DNA of 64,000 nt from Saccharomyces mikatae IFO 1815. Taxonomy: Eukaryota > Ascomycota > Saccharomycetes > Saccharomycetales > Saccharomycetaceae. Positions 42,333 through 52,325 of the stretch are shown piece by piece (within the stretch, counting starts at the first letter, position 1; each line of letters begins with the position of its first letter). The stretch spans positions 62,001-126,000 of the forward strand of contig NC_079270.1 of NCBI RefSeq assembly GCF_947241705.1, written 5' to 3'. Position numbers and translations under genes: made by a program. A model generated the notes under the pieces. The model searched no databases. It had not been told where the DNA came from and saw nothing but the letters and a program-made list of their open reading frames with translations.

Positions 42333-44072
42333 ATGGGGTCAAAAAGCATAGCAGCCTCTTCTTTAAAGAAGTCCAAAAAACAGCACAGTGGAAAAGTGAA
42401 AAAAAGTAAGAAAATTAAGAAATCACGGAAGTCAAAGAAGTCCAAGTCTTTGAGCGACGAAAATGGAGCAGAAGTGATATCGAGTCGCAGTGAGCAAGAT
42501 AACAATAAGTCTCCTGACGATCATGTCACGGAAGATGGTATTCTTGTACTAGAACACAAATCAGACGATGATGAAGGATTCGATGATTATGATGGACATT
42601 TTGATAATCCTACCGATATTCCCTCAACTACTGAAGGAAGTAAAACACCATTATTAGGAGTCCATGGTGATGAGAAAGATCTTGCTAACAACGATGATTT
42701 CATTTCTCTTTCAGCTAGTTCTGAGGATGAACACGCCGAACAGGAAGAGGAGAGACAGAAAGAAGAAAAGCAAAAGGAAATCCTTAATACTGATTATCCA
42801 TGGATTGTGAACCATGACCATTCCAGACAAAAGGAAATTTCTGATTGGTTAACTTTTGAAATCAAAGATTTTGTTGCCTATATTTCACCAAGTCGTGAAG
42901 AAATTGAAATTCGTAATCAAACTATAAGTACAATAAGGGAAGCGGTGAGACAGTTATGGCCGGATGCTGATTTACATGTATTTGGCTCTTATTCTACCGA
43001 CTTATATTTGCCTGGTTCTGATATCGATTGTGTCGTAAATAGTGAACTTGGTGGTAAAGAAAGTAGAACTAACTTGTATTCCTTAGCAAGCCATTTGAAA
43101 AAAAACAATCTGGCAACTGAGATTGAAGTTGTTGCTAAGGCTCGTGTTCCAATCATCAAGTTTGTTGAGCCACATTCCGGAATTCACATAGATGTTTCGT
43201 TTGAAAGAACAAATGGTCTCGAAGCTGCAAAACTGATCAGAGAGTGGCTGAACGATACGCCTGGTCTTCGAGAACTTGTTCTTATCGTTAAACAGTTTTT
43301 ACACGCAAGAAGACTAAATAATGTGCATACTGGTGGTCTGGGTGGGTTTAGTATTATATGTCTTGTTTTTTCTTTCCTGCATATGCATCCACGTATAATA
43401 ACTAACGAAATAGACCCAAAGGACAACCTGGGTGTACTTCTGATAGAGTTTTTTGAACTCTATGGGAAAAATTTTGGTTATGATGATGTTGCACTAGGAT
43501 CATCAGATGGTTATCCAGTGTACTTTCCGAAATTGGCATGGAGTGCTATTTTACCTATTAAGAATCCGTTTTCATTGGCTATTCAAGATCCAGGTGATGA
43601 GTCAAATAATATCAGTCGAGGCTCTTTCAATATTCGAGACATCAAAAAGGCATTCGCCGGCGCCTTTGATTTATTAACGAATAGGTGTTTTGAGTTACAT
43701 TCAGCAACTTTCAAAGATCGATTAGGTAAAAGTATATTGGGTAACGTGATTAAATATCGTGGCAAGGCAAGAGATTTTAAGGATGAAAGAGGTCTAGTAC
43801 TGAATAAGGCTATAATCGAAAATGAAAACTATCATAAAAAGCGTAGCAGAATAATCCACGACGAGGAATTTACCGAAGACACAGTTACCTCCACGGCCAC
43901 AGATGATGATTATGAGATAATAAGACCACCTGCCAAGAAGGCTAAAATGGAAGTGCTTGAACCAGGATTTATAAGCGAACCATCAAAGGAGAAGAGTGGG
44001 GAAACTCATATCACTATATCGAGCGAGAATGATGATGACGATGAAGATGGATACAATCCTTATACTCTTTGA
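42333..44072 (+). CDS. PAP2: Non-canonical poly(A) polymerase Trf4 of the TRAMP complex
   Basis: Adds short poly(A) tails to aberrant nuclear RNAs so that the exosome degrades them, in TRAMP with Air1/2 and Mtr4. It has 579 residues (S. cerevisiae 584). A Lys/Ser-rich start and an acidic region fill the first 150 residues. The nucleotidyltransferase motif FGSYSTDLYLPGSDIDCVV supplies two catalytic Asp residues (about 230 and 232), with the third in HIDVSFE. The PAP-associated domain follows, with GLGGFSIICLV. The C-terminus is acidic with a Lys-rich patch. No reading-frame problem. Confidence 0.96.
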   Translation: MGSKSIAASSLKKSKKQHSGKVKKSKKIKKSRKSKKSKSLSDENGAEVISSRSEQDNNKSPDDHVTEDGILVLEHKSDDDEGFDDYDGHFDNPTDIPSTTEGSKTPLLGVHGDEKDLANNDDFISLSASSEDEHAEQEEERQKEEKQKEILNTDYPWIVNHDHSRQKEISDWLTFEIKDFVAYISPSREEIEIRNQTISTIREAVRQLWPDADLHVFGSYSTDLYLPGSDIDCVVNSELGGKESRTNLYSLASHLKKNNLATEIEVVAKARVPIIKFVEPHSGIHIDVSFERTNGLEAAKLIREWLNDTPGLRELVLIVKQFLHARRLNNVHTGGLGGFSIICLVFSFLHMHPRIITNEIDPKDNLGVLLIEFFELYGKNFGYDDVALGSSDGYPVYFPKLAWSAILPIKNPFSLAIQDPGDESNNISRGSFNIRDIKKAFAGAFDLLTNRCFELHSATFKDRLGKSILGNVIKYRGKARDFKDERGLVLNKAIIENENYHKKRSRIIHDEEFTEDTVTSTATDDDYEIIRPPAKKAKMEVLEPGFISEPSKEKSGETHITISSENDDDDEDGYNPYTL

Positions 44073-44160
44073 TATAATAAACTTTTCTCCTTAGTAAATA
44101 CACAGAGATACACAAAGCTTTGTACCTGAGTAGAATTTATCTTCAAGTATGTGTTATGTA

Positions 44161-44760
44161 TTAGTAACTAAATGTAATTTTACTTCTATTCTTCTTTTTA
44201 TCCCCATGAACTTTCTTATTAAGAAGTCGCTCTTTATTAGATTTCACTCGAATCTTAGCCCATTTTTTTGCCGTCTCGGTAGTGGTATCACTAGGAAATT
44301 GACAGGTTTGCTTGATTGCTTGAATCAACTTCTCAAAGCACTTCAGTTTATTAACTTCCTTTGATCTAGTTTCATCAGATTGTATTACTACCGAATCGCT
44401 ACTTTTAGCGTAGTACCGGAATTTACCGCTACATAAGATGGTTCTCACTTCTTGGGGGATCCAAGCACAATTTGATAGCCCAGGAAGTGTTAGAGTACAT
44501 TTAGTATTCACCTTATTAACATGTTGGCCTCCTGGACCGCTAGCGCGATCGTAACGCAAAAGGAATTGTTTCAAGGGTAAGTCCACTACATCAAGTGTTT
44601 CCACCCAGCTTCTAGCTCGAACGAGTTCAGGTTTCTTCCAGATTTTTTCATTACTAATCAAGCGCACTGCGTTTTCAATAAGGAGTTGTTGCTTACAATG
44701 TCGCGTTAGTTGTAGTGCGAACATGAGAAAATAGCTAGCAAGTTTAAAGTTTCTCACCAA
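44161..44760 (-). CDS. PTH4: Mitochondrial peptidyl-tRNA hydrolase of the release-factor type
   Basis: Small GGQ-domain protein, counterpart of human ICT1/MRPL58, that frees peptides from stalled mitochondrial ribosomes. It has 199 residues (S. cerevisiae YOL114C 202). The catalytic loop RASGPGGQHVNKVNTK holds the GGQ tripeptide near residue 77. The N-terminus is hydrophobic and basic, as in a mitochondrial targeting sequence. The C-terminus is strongly basic (KKVHGDKKKNRSK), as used for ribosome binding in this family. It converges on PAP2, with only 88 bp between the stops. Confidence 0.93.
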   Translation of the reverse strand: MVRNFKLASYFLMFALQLTRHCKQQLLIENAVRLISNEKIWKKPELVRARSWVETLDVVDLPLKQFLLRYDRASGPGGQHVNKVNTKCTLTLPGLSNCAWIPQEVRTILCSGKFRYYAKSSDSVVIQSDETRSKEVNKLKCFEKLIQAIKQTCQFPSDTTTETAKKWAKIRVKSNKERLLNKKVHGDKKKNRSKITFSY

Positions 44761-45169
44761 TATTTTTATATAGTACTTCTTGGCGTGGTTTCCCTTAGTT
44801 TTGCGAAAAGGTCAGCGATGGATCCTACCACTCTATTTTTTTTTTTCTTTATACGCTTGGTGTTGTCAGCCCCTTGGAGGACACGAAATGTTGATTATTC
44901 CTTTCCAGATCTGGTAAAGATCGATTTGCGATAATTCCTATTGTTGCCAGTACGGGTGTTGTGTTTTGTTGTAAACTAAAAAAAGAATGAAGGATCAGAA
45001 CACAGTTATCTAACCAAGTTGTGCCGGGGGGTTCTCTTCAGTAGTAGAATAAATACTAAATTCATGAGATGTTATATTTGGTCTGTTTCAAATGAATTAG
45101 ACGATAAGTGGAATTTTTGGAAAGCATATACTTAGGGTAATTACGCAAAGGACGATGGAGTATCTTTCT
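44761..45169. promoter_or_regulatory. PTH4/SKM1 divergent promoter region
   Basis: A 409-bp spacer between divergent genes, with a T-rich run at about 44837-44850. No strong activator motif is recognised. Confidence 0.45.
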
Positions 45170-47137
45170 ATGAAGGGCATTAAAAAGGGAGGATGGATAT
45201 CTTATAAAGTCGATGGAATATTCTCGTTCTTATGGCAGAAGAGGTATTTGGTGTTGAACGACTCATATTTATCATTTTACAAAAGTGAGAAATGTAATGA
45301 GGAACCCGTTTTGTCTGTGGCTTTGACTAGCATAACAAATGTAAGCAGGATACAATTAAAAAAAAATTGTTTTGAAATTCTTCGAGCAACAGATCAAAAG
45401 GATAACATATCCCCCATAAACTCCTATTTTTATGAATCAAATTCCAAAAGATCTATATTCATTTCTACAAGAACTGAGCGGGATTTACATGGTTGGCTTG
45501 ACGCTATCTTCGCCAAATGTCCACTACTTAGCGGCGTTTCATCACCAACAAATTTCACACATAAAGTACACGTTGGATTTGACCCAAAAGTAGGCAATTT
45601 TGTTGGAGTGCCCGATAGTTGGGCCACGCTATTACAAACTTCAGAAATTACATACGATGATTGGAGCAGAAACTCCAAGGCTGTTATTAAAGCATTGCAA
45701 TTTTATGAAGATTACAATGGATTCGATACTATACCGTCCAATGATAACTCGAATAAAAGCAAAGATATGAAGCCTTTGAAAACTTCGACGAGGTACATTA
45801 TAAACAAGAGAACCAATTCTATCAAGAGATCAGTGAGTAAGACGCTCCGGAAAGGTAAGACAGATTCCATTTTGCCTGTCTATCAAGCAGAACGTAAGCC
45901 TTTCCCCAGATCTGGTGAAAATAATAACATTATAAATAGCACAGAAGATGCTGATATATTTAGGGAAGGAAAAGTGTACGTTAGTAAAGAAAACACAGCA
46001 AATCCACAGACAAACCAGCTAGGAAAGAAAGAACAGCAAGTTATTCAACACCATTTACGAAGGCATGAAAACAACGTCGCATTGAACCCTCGTCGAGTTG
46101 CACCATCTGCGCCAGCTAAAAAAGTTCATGATGATGAAACGAAACCGTCCAAACAGGATCTTCTTGAACTTCGGGATACTGATGATTCGGATGAAATAAT
46201 AATGAAGATGAAAACCGTTGCCATCGATGTAAACCCAAGACCGTATTTTCAAATGGTAGAAAAGGCAGGTCAAGGGGCAAGCGGTGCAGTATACTTATCC
46301 AAACGAATAAGGTTGCCCCCAAATAACGACTCAAAATTTTTAAAGTCACATTGTCATCGAATCGTAGGAGAAAGTGTAGCTATAAAACAAATACATTTAT
46401 CCAAACAGCCTAAGAAACAATTGATCATGAACGAACTTTTGGTGATGAACGATTCACGCCAGGAAAATATCGTAAACTTCCTTGAAGCCTACATTATTGA
46501 CGACGAAGAGTTATGGGTGATAATGGAGTACATGGAGGGTGGCTGTTTAACGGATATTTTGGATGCCGCTGCAGAGAGCAGCAATGGCAATAAATTGTCG
46601 CCGTTAAACGAAAGTCAAATGGCATATATAGTAAGAGAGACGTGTCAAGGTTTAAAGTTTTTGCATAACAACAAAATCATTCATAGGGATATTAAATCTG
46701 ATAATATCCTTCTTAATTCACAGGGATTGGTTAAAATTACGGACTTTGGGTTTTGTGTGGAACTAACAGAGAAAAGAAGTAAACGAGCCACAATGGTGGG
46801 TACTCCGTATTGGATGGCGCCTGAAATAGTAAATCAGAAGGGATATGATGAGAAGGTTGACGTTTGGTCGCTAGGAATAATGCTTATTGAGATGATAGAA
46901 GGTGAACCTCCCTATCTGAACGAAGAACCCTTAAAGGCTTTATATTTGATAGCCAATAATGGTTCACCCAAATTGCGGGATCCAAGACAGGTGTCCAAGA
47001 AAGCCAGGCAATTCTTAGATGCCTGTTTGCAAGTGGATGTTGAAGTAAGAGCATCGGTGAGGGAATTACTGACGCTGAATTTTTTATCATTAGCATGTGG
47101 CCCCGATGAACTTAAAGTGGCTTTGAAATGGTACTAA
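45170..47137 (+). CDS. SKM1: PAK-family protein kinase Skm1
   Basis: Member of the PAK family beside Ste20 and Cla4, an effector of Cdc42 with a minor role in polarity and in sterol-uptake gene control. It has 655 residues, the S. cerevisiae length. Domains in order: PH (about 1-115), CRIB/p21-binding (about 122-160, with ISSPTNFTHKVHVG-like start VSSPTNFTHKVHVGFD), a basic linker, and the kinase from about residue 360 with GQGASGAVYLS, IHRDIKSDNILL, DFGFC and MVGTPYWMAPE. I chose the Met at 45170 (MKGIKKGGWISY); the ATG five codons upstream is an alternative. Confidence 0.95.
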   Translation: MKGIKKGGWISYKVDGIFSFLWQKRYLVLNDSYLSFYKSEKCNEEPVLSVALTSITNVSRIQLKKNCFEILRATDQKDNISPINSYFYESNSKRSIFISTRTERDLHGWLDAIFAKCPLLSGVSSPTNFTHKVHVGFDPKVGNFVGVPDSWATLLQTSEITYDDWSRNSKAVIKALQFYEDYNGFDTIPSNDNSNKSKDMKPLKTSTRYIINKRTNSIKRSVSKTLRKGKTDSILPVYQAERKPFPRSGENNNIINSTEDADIFREGKVYVSKENTANPQTNQLGKKEQQVIQHHLRRHENNVALNPRRVAPSAPAKKVHDDETKPSKQDLLELRDTDDSDEIIMKMKTVAIDVNPRPYFQMVEKAGQGASGAVYLSKRIRLPPNNDSKFLKSHCHRIVGESVAIKQIHLSKQPKKQLIMNELLVMNDSRQENIVNFLEAYIIDDEELWVIMEYMEGGCLTDILDAAAESSNGNKLSPLNESQMAYIVRETCQGLKFLHNNKIIHRDIKSDNILLNSQGLVKITDFGFCVELTEKRSKRATMVGTPYWMAPEIVNQKGYDEKVDVWSLGIMLIEMIEGEPPYLNEEPLKALYLIANNGSPKLRDPRQVSKKARQFLDACLQVDVEVRASVRELLTLNFLSLACGPDELKVALKWY

Positions 47138-47533
47138 AAGTCACCTTTTATTTATTTATGAGAAGTGATAATATATATGGTTTCTTCTTTTTAATTGCAT
47201 ATTTATTTAATTTTGAACAATTGCTCATTATTTTTTTATTTATAGAAACTGAAACAATGATACGACTATTTCGCGTTATATCAATAGAAAAAGTAAAAAG
47301 GAAAAAGAATGTTTTGATATTTGTTAAATAGATTTGTGGATGGAAAATATATCCGTGAATTTAGAAATAAAGGAACTTTTAGTAGTGACAAACAATCATT
47401 TGGTGAATGGTTTTATGACGAGAAACTATTTTAAAGAAGTTGATAATATTTTACGGTTGACACGGAAGTAATCATAATCAAGGAAACCTCGAAAACTTCT
47501 TCAATTAAGAAAGCTAGAAACCGGCATGACAGA
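47138..47533. promoter_or_regulatory. SKM1/MSB4 intergenic region
   Basis: A 396-bp AT-rich gap between plus-strand genes that must hold the SKM1 terminator and MSB4 promoter. No motif or repeat of note. Confidence 0.45.
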
Positions 47534-49000
47534 ATGATAATGTCTTCAAATATGTCAGCTAGAGCTACCTTAGTAACAAACGAAAGGGTTATTAATGCAG
47601 CTTCTTCATTCAACGAAGATGATGCCAACTATAGTGTTCTTGATTTATACGATGACGACGATGGAGATGACAATAGTTCTTTACCAGAACAGAAAGAAAT
47701 ACTGACAACGCGTGAGCTGGAAAAGGCAAAGGCGTTTACTAGCTTGATCATGGCAGATCCTGCGAATTTTGATAGATATGGATTTAGCAAAAAAGGCTAT
47801 TTCGTCAGTCAGGAAGAATATGACAAATGGTGGGGTGAATACAGTAGGTACAGTGAGAGAAGAAAAAAAAAATGGGAGAACCTTTTGTTTAAGAATAGAA
47901 TTGAGGTCCATAATGACAATCCTCTGGCATACCCCGCAAGGAACGAAGAATTGACTAAATTTGTAAGAAAAGGTATACCGGCGGAATGGAGAGGAAATGC
48001 ATGGTGGCATTTTGCTGGTGGGCAACAACAATTAGACGCTAATATTGGAGTTTACGATAGATTAAAAAGTGACTGCCGCAAAGGTGCTGTATCTGGCAAA
48101 GATATGGAAGCCATAGAAAGAGATCTTTATCGAACTTTCCCTGATAATATACATTTTCATAAAGAATCTTTTCAAAGTGGAGAACCTGCAATGATCCAGT
48201 CATTACGTCGAGTGTTGATGGCTTTCTCTGTTTATGATAGGGCTATTGGATACTGCCAATCGATGAATTTTCTAGTCGGTTTGCTGTTGTTGTTTATGGA
48301 GGAAGAGAAAACATTCTGGATGTTGGTTATAATTACTGGCAAGTATTTACCTGGCGTGTATAAATCTGATTTAGAGGGTGCAAACATAGACCAGGGCGTG
48401 TTGGTGTTATGCATTAAGGAATATTTACCTGAGATATGGTCACACATTGAGTCATCGTATATGAACGGCAATGGTAGTACTAACCAAGTTTCGGGGCCAA
48501 GATCGGGGGAGCAGTACCTTTCCAGGTTGCCTACGTTGACCTTATGTACAGCAAGTTGGTTTATGAGCTGTTTCGTGGGTGTGGTGCCCATTGAAACGAC
48601 ACTGAGAATATGGGACTGTTTATTTTATGAAGAGTCTCATTTCTTGTTTAAGGTAGCGTTGGGGATACTAAAATTGAGCGAAAGCGAGTTTTTGGAGAGC
48701 AAAAGCCAAAAACTGTTTAGGCAGTACTCTTCTTATACGTTTGGCGGTAATAGCGACCCTGTCTCAACTTTCAAAAAACTGAAGAACAAGATTAAGACGC
48801 AGGAGGAGGCAGATATGGAGATTTTGCAAGTGATTCAAAACTTTCCAAAACGATTGCTGAATCCCAATGATATCTTCGAAAAAGTGCTGATGAAGAAGAA
48901 AGTTGCGTTAAACAGTATTACCCAAGAAAAGATTGATCAAGGGAGGGAATATGTGGCGATGACGAGGAGCAGACAACGTGCAACTAGCCGCCCAAAGTAG
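47534..49000 (+). CDS. MSB4: Rab GTPase-activating protein Msb4 (TBC domain)
   Basis: Activates GTP hydrolysis on Sec4 and other Rabs at sites of polarised growth, a step in exocytosis and actin organisation, redundantly with Msb3. It has 488 residues (about 492 in S. cerevisiae). An acidic N-terminus of about 60 residues precedes a pre-TBC segment; the TBC domain begins at GIPAEWRGNAWWHFAGG (about residue 148). The dual catalytic fingers are present: Arg in IERDLYRTFPDN and Gln in YCQSMNFLVG. Two further in-frame ATG codons (third and seventh residue) could serve as start, so the first few residues are uncertain. Confidence 0.93.
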   Translation: MIMSSNMSARATLVTNERVINAASSFNEDDANYSVLDLYDDDDGDDNSSLPEQKEILTTRELEKAKAFTSLIMADPANFDRYGFSKKGYFVSQEEYDKWWGEYSRYSERRKKKWENLLFKNRIEVHNDNPLAYPARNEELTKFVRKGIPAEWRGNAWWHFAGGQQQLDANIGVYDRLKSDCRKGAVSGKDMEAIERDLYRTFPDNIHFHKESFQSGEPAMIQSLRRVLMAFSVYDRAIGYCQSMNFLVGLLLLFMEEEKTFWMLVIITGKYLPGVYKSDLEGANIDQGVLVLCIKEYLPEIWSHIESSYMNGNGSTNQVSGPRSGEQYLSRLPTLTLCTASWFMSCFVGVVPIETTLRIWDCLFYEESHFLFKVALGILKLSESEFLESKSQKLFRQYSSYTFGGNSDPVSTFKKLKNKIKTQEEADMEILQVIQNFPKRLLNPNDIFEKVLMKKKVALNSITQEKIDQGREYVAMTRSRQRATSRPK

Positions 49001-49074
49001 ACAAAAAAATAATAGACGCAATCACTAGAACAGCATGACTTTGTAAAAGAACAAGTATGTAGGTACTAACTATG

Positions 49075-49719
49075 TTAATCTAATTTGGTTAATGACCAGC
49101 CTTTCTGTAAACGGTCCATGATTTGCTTAGCCGCTGCCTGATTGCTCTTAAACTTTTCATTGAGTAAATTCTCGATGTCGTTCCAGGGAACAGCCAGTTC
49201 CTGTATAGGAGCAGGAGCAGGAGAAGCGGCCGGGTTTTCAGCGTTGGCCTCTTTGGAAATAGTCGGAATAGGTTTAATCATCACCGTAATTATGGAATTG
49301 GCAGCTTCAATTTTCAAGTCCGACAAGAACAGATTATCGTGGAGAACTTTGCCCTTCAAAAGCAATTTAATCTCGCTTACATGGGAGGCTTTTTCCTTTT
49401 CGATCAAGTGCTGTTTAATTTGTAAGATGGTATCTGATGGGCTGAAATCATGCTCGATGGAGAATTTGGGAGCTTGAATTTTCTTTAAGGTCAAGTGGAC
49501 TACAGTATCCGCTTGAACCTGCTGATCTTGTTGCAATTTTAATTTTTTAGCATGGTTCTGTTTGTATTTGTATTTTAAAGTAGGTAATGGAACTCCCAGA
49601 TTAGTAACATCCTTCAAAGGTCTAATGTAGCTTTTTGGTAGTTTCGGTTCAGATACTGTAGCTAAGGTCAAGAATTTACTAATGAACTCGTGCTCTGGGC
49701 CGCGGACAGATGTGCTCAT
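49075..49719 (-). CDS. MDY2: GET-pathway ubiquitin-like protein Mdy2 (Get5)
   Basis: Links Get4 and Sgt2 in delivering tail-anchored proteins to the ER; also affects mating efficiency. It has 214 residues (S. cerevisiae 212). The N-terminal segment (about 1-55) binds Get4, the ubiquitin-like domain spans about 73-150 ([18 protein letters not shown] onward), a Pro/Ala-rich linker follows (SPAPAP), and the last 40 residues form the dimerisation helix bundle ending [10 protein letters not shown]. The tail is two residues longer than in S. cerevisiae. I used the Met at 49717-49719 ([12 protein letters not shown]); ten in-frame codons precede it, back to 49749. Confidence 0.94.
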   Translation of the reverse strand: MSTSVRGPEHEFISKFLTLATVSEPKLPKSYIRPLKDVTNLGVPLPTLKYKYKQNHAKKLKLQQDQQVQADTVVHLTLKKIQAPKFSIEHDFSPSDTILQIKQHLIEKEKASHVSEIKLLLKGKVLHDNLFLSDLKIEAANSIITVMIKPIPTISKEANAENPAASPAPAPIQELAVPWNDIENLLNEKFKSNQAAAKQIMDRLQKGWSLTKLD

Positions 49720-50001
49720 AATGAATATCCTATAGATGTTTTTTTCCAATTCCTTTGTTAAATGGTTGGTTGGCCCTAGCCCCTTTCTTGATATGCGTCC
49801 TCTTGTACATATTTTCTTTTTTCTAGTTTTTTTTTTTTCGTATTTTTGCTCGCGCTTGTCGCCAGTTTCGGCTTCTGACCCTAGTTTAAGCTACATCCAC
49901 CTTATGAATAAGCAGAAAAATGATATATAACAACTAAGGGCGTAATAGAAACAAGATAAGAACTAATAAACACAATATAATAACAATTCGCTTCTTACTA
50001 G

Positions 50002-50718
50002 ATGTGCACTAGCCATCAAAGGGAAGAAGATAGCGCAACTACGGGCGAAAGGGCGCTGTTTTTCAACTATCATGAGTTTTCGTATTCATTTTACGAAGAC
50101 CTCGGTTCCAAAAACGCTAAACCCACAGAGCATGACGAAGACCACAAATTGTGTATTACACATTTCCCAAATGTTTATGCTGCACGGGGGTCGTCTGAAT
50201 TTCAAGTAACCCGGGTGGTACGAGTGCCCCGGAGGTTCGATGAGTCTCGGAGCAGCCTTGACACGCCACAGTTTAGCACGCAGCTTCCCGGTGATGAGCC
50301 CGCAGCGATCGTGGGAGACGACGAAAGGTCAGGCTTTGTGGGTTTCGGGCGCTACGACACCGGGGGTCACGTGTTTGGCTGCTCTTCCGTGTCGCCTCTA
50401 TCGGATCACCTTAGTGCGGCGGAGTTCGCAGAAATAGTTTGCAGGGTAAACGAATTCTTGCTGCGAGAAGAGGGTTGCGTGTATGGGTGGCGAAATATGT
50501 GCTGTCTTGTGCTGGATATTCTCACGGGCGGTCTGTGGAGCTGGGTTTTGGGGCCCCTTCTTTCTAGACCTGTGTTTCAGGAATCTCTCGTGCTAGAACA
50601 GTACGTGGCGCAGCTAAATTCGCCGGGCGGCCTTCTCTACGAGCGCGGTGTGCGCCTAGTCTTGCCCCGACGGTCCGGGTGCCTATCCCTAGATTTTGTC
50701 GTGCCCCGACCGGAATAG
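50002..50718 (+). CDS. SHR5: Ras palmitoyltransferase subunit Shr5 (Erf4)
   Basis: Forms with Erf2 the ER-membrane enzyme that palmitoylates Ras2. It has 238 residues, against 237 in S. cerevisiae. The Golgin/Erf4-type core runs from about residue 65 (FQVTRVVRVPRRFD) to the end, with a hydrophobic stretch MCCLVLDILTGGLWSWVLG that probably lies on the membrane. The gene is much richer in G+C than its neighbours (the stretch 50200-50710 is clearly above half by eye) and its third positions favour G and C. Divergent from MDY2. Confidence 0.94.
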   Translation: MCTSHQREEDSATTGERALFFNYHEFSYSFYEDLGSKNAKPTEHDEDHKLCITHFPNVYAARGSSEFQVTRVVRVPRRFDESRSSLDTPQFSTQLPGDEPAAIVGDDERSGFVGFGRYDTGGHVFGCSSVSPLSDHLSAAEFAEIVCRVNEFLLREEGCVYGWRNMCCLVLDILTGGLWSWVLGPLLSRPVFQESLVLEQYVAQLNSPGGLLYERGVRLVLPRRSGCLSLDFVVPRPE

Positions 50719-51118
50719 ATAAAAACATGTGGTTTGTGGGTGCATCAGGGCTTTATCGTGTTTTATATCGATGGCAGTTTCTGCCTCCTGTGTATTTTTG
50801 TATATCCTATTAAGGTTTCTTACCTAATTTTATTTTTATCACTCTCAGTTAATGCTGGTTTTATCTGTTTCTGTTGCTTTCTGTGCGGTTCTCCCTCTCT
50901 CTAGTTTCTTCGTGTTTCCCCCATCGCTGATGCGTATATATATAGTGTGAGTTTTTGCGTCGAAGATCATCTTATCTTACCTGAATGCATTCCTCTTTCT
51001 CCACCTATGGCTTCTTTATTTCATGTATCGTCTTACTCTTTCCAACATTTTGTTCTGTCATAAACTCAGAGTTCAAATTAAAAACATCCAATCAAAACCA
51101 CATCCATAATAAATAATA
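50719..51118. promoter_or_regulatory. ZEO1 promoter / SHR5 3' region
   Basis: A 400-bp gap. A pyrimidine-rich stretch (about 50866-50930) is followed by a TATA run (GTATATATATAG, about 50934-50945), about 180 bp before ZEO1, and then a CT-rich leader. This fits a strongly expressed TATA-type gene; factor binding is not deduced. Confidence 0.5.
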
Positions 51119-51460
51119 ATGTCTGAAATTCAAAACAAAGCTGAAACTGCCGCCCAAGATGCCCAACAAAAGTTGGAAGAAACCAAAGAAACATTACAAA
51201 ATAAGGGCCAAGAAGTAAAGGAACAAGCTGAAGCTTCCTTGGATAACTTGAAGAACGAAGCCACTCCAGAAGCTGAGCAAGTAAAGAAGGAAGAACAAAA
51301 CATTGTTGACAATGTCGAGCAAAAGAAGGCTGAGGTCGCTGACAAGGTCGAAGAGACCAAGAAACAAGCAACTGCTGCTGTCAATGAGAAGAAGGAAAAT
51401 AAGAAAGAAGGTGGTTTCTTGAAGAAATTGAACCGTAAAATTGCCTCTATTTTCAATTAA
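51119..51460 (+). CDS. ZEO1: Peripheral plasma-membrane protein Zeo1
   Basis: Abundant small protein of the inner face of the plasma membrane; in S. cerevisiae it binds the sensor Mid2 and damps the cell-integrity pathway. It has 113 residues, the family length. The sequence is a highly charged amphipathic helix rich in Ala, Glu, Lys and Gln (for example KKAEVADKVEETKKQ), with a basic, slightly hydrophobic end (GGFLKKLNRKIASIFN) suited to membrane binding. Codon use is biased to frequent codons, as in highly expressed genes. Confidence 0.96.
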   Translation: MSEIQNKAETAAQDAQQKLEETKETLQNKGQEVKEQAEASLDNLKNEATPEAEQVKKEEQNIVDNVEQKKAEVADKVEETKKQATAAVNEKKENKKEGGFLKKLNRKIASIFN

Positions 51461-51582
51461 TTCTAGTTGAATGAAACTGCACTGCACTACACTACAGAAT
51501 TTTTTGAAGAATAGAAGAGAAGTACTGTTTATTTTGACCTTTTTACGCAACTTTTTTCTTGATTGTATCTATCTAATAACTA

Positions 51583-51623
51583 ATTAATAATAATAATAAA
51601 TAATAATAATAATAGTAATAATA

Positions 51624-51668
<45 letters not shown>

Positions 51669-51677
51669 GTAATAATA

Positions 51678-51734
<57 letters not shown>

Positions 51735-51743
51735 GTAATAATA

Positions 51744-51785
<42 letters not shown>

Positions 51786-51794
51786 GTAATAATA

Positions 51795-51848
<54 letters not shown>

Positions 51849-51857
51849 GTAATAATA

Positions 51858-51948
<91 letters not shown>

Positions 51949-51975
51949 TGATAATAATAATGATGATGATGATAA
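51583..51975. repeat. AAT/ATT trinucleotide microsatellite with higher-order pattern
   Basis: About 390 bp made almost wholly of AAT units, with AGT variants in regular pairs 12 bp apart: G at 51615/51627, 51669/51681, 51735/51747, 51786/51798 and 51849/51861. The pairs recur at 51-66 bp. The right end drifts to GATGATGAT. It lies between ZEO1 and the tRNA-Gly gene. A long Tyr-only frame on the minus strand is only a reading of the repeat. Confidence 0.97.
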
Positions 51976-52075
51976 TTTGTGTCAGTCACAAAAAATCGAC
52001 TCACTTTCTAAGCCACCTCAGCGGTTATTTTATTTTCCGCCAATGAGGTAACCGTGAGGGAAATAATCAAAAATA

Positions 52076-52147
52076 TGAGCGGTACGAGAATCGAACCCGT
52101 GTCCCCACCTTGGAAGGGTGGGATGATAACCACTACACTAACCGCCC
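52076..52147 (-). tRNA. tRNA-Gly (anticodon UCC)
   Basis: On the minus strand a 72-nt cloverleaf runs from GGGCGGT to ACCGCTC plus the discriminator A. The anticodon loop CTTCCAA gives UCC (Gly, GGA/GGG codons). The B box GGTTCGATTC is perfect. No intron. A run of five T (plus-strand A at 52069-52073) ends transcription. It matches tG(UCC)O at this place in S. cerevisiae. The Ty4-type LTR nest begins 107 bp upstream of its 5' end. Confidence 0.97.
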
Positions 52148-52253
52148 AGTGAACTTGTTATTGACAGTTTAAAGACTGTCAATCCTATGTCAAAAGTAAT
52201 AACTATTTAATATGGTAATCGCTAACCACATCTAAAATTGTTGAAATTGAGAG

Positions 52254-52325
52254 TGTTGGAATAAGTGATTACCACTATACATTTATTCATATAAATTGTT
52301 GTAGTTGATGACGAACATTCTTTAA
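52254..52325 (+). mobile_element. Old Ty4-type (tau) solo LTR, part 1 of 3
   Basis: Starts TGTTGGAATAAGTGATTA like the young LTR and is interrupted at 52326 by a reverse LTR. Its other parts are at 52620-52805 and 58925-59047; together they cover about 380 bp. It is the oldest layer of the nest, clearly diverged from the young LTRs. Bases on either side of the whole (GAGAG and GATAT) are not a clear duplication. Confidence 0.8.

Noticed and set aside
51573-52004. A 143-codon minus-strand frame made almost wholly of Tyr
   Set aside because: It is the AAT/ATT microsatellite read in one frame; no gene would be expected and the composition is that of the repeat.
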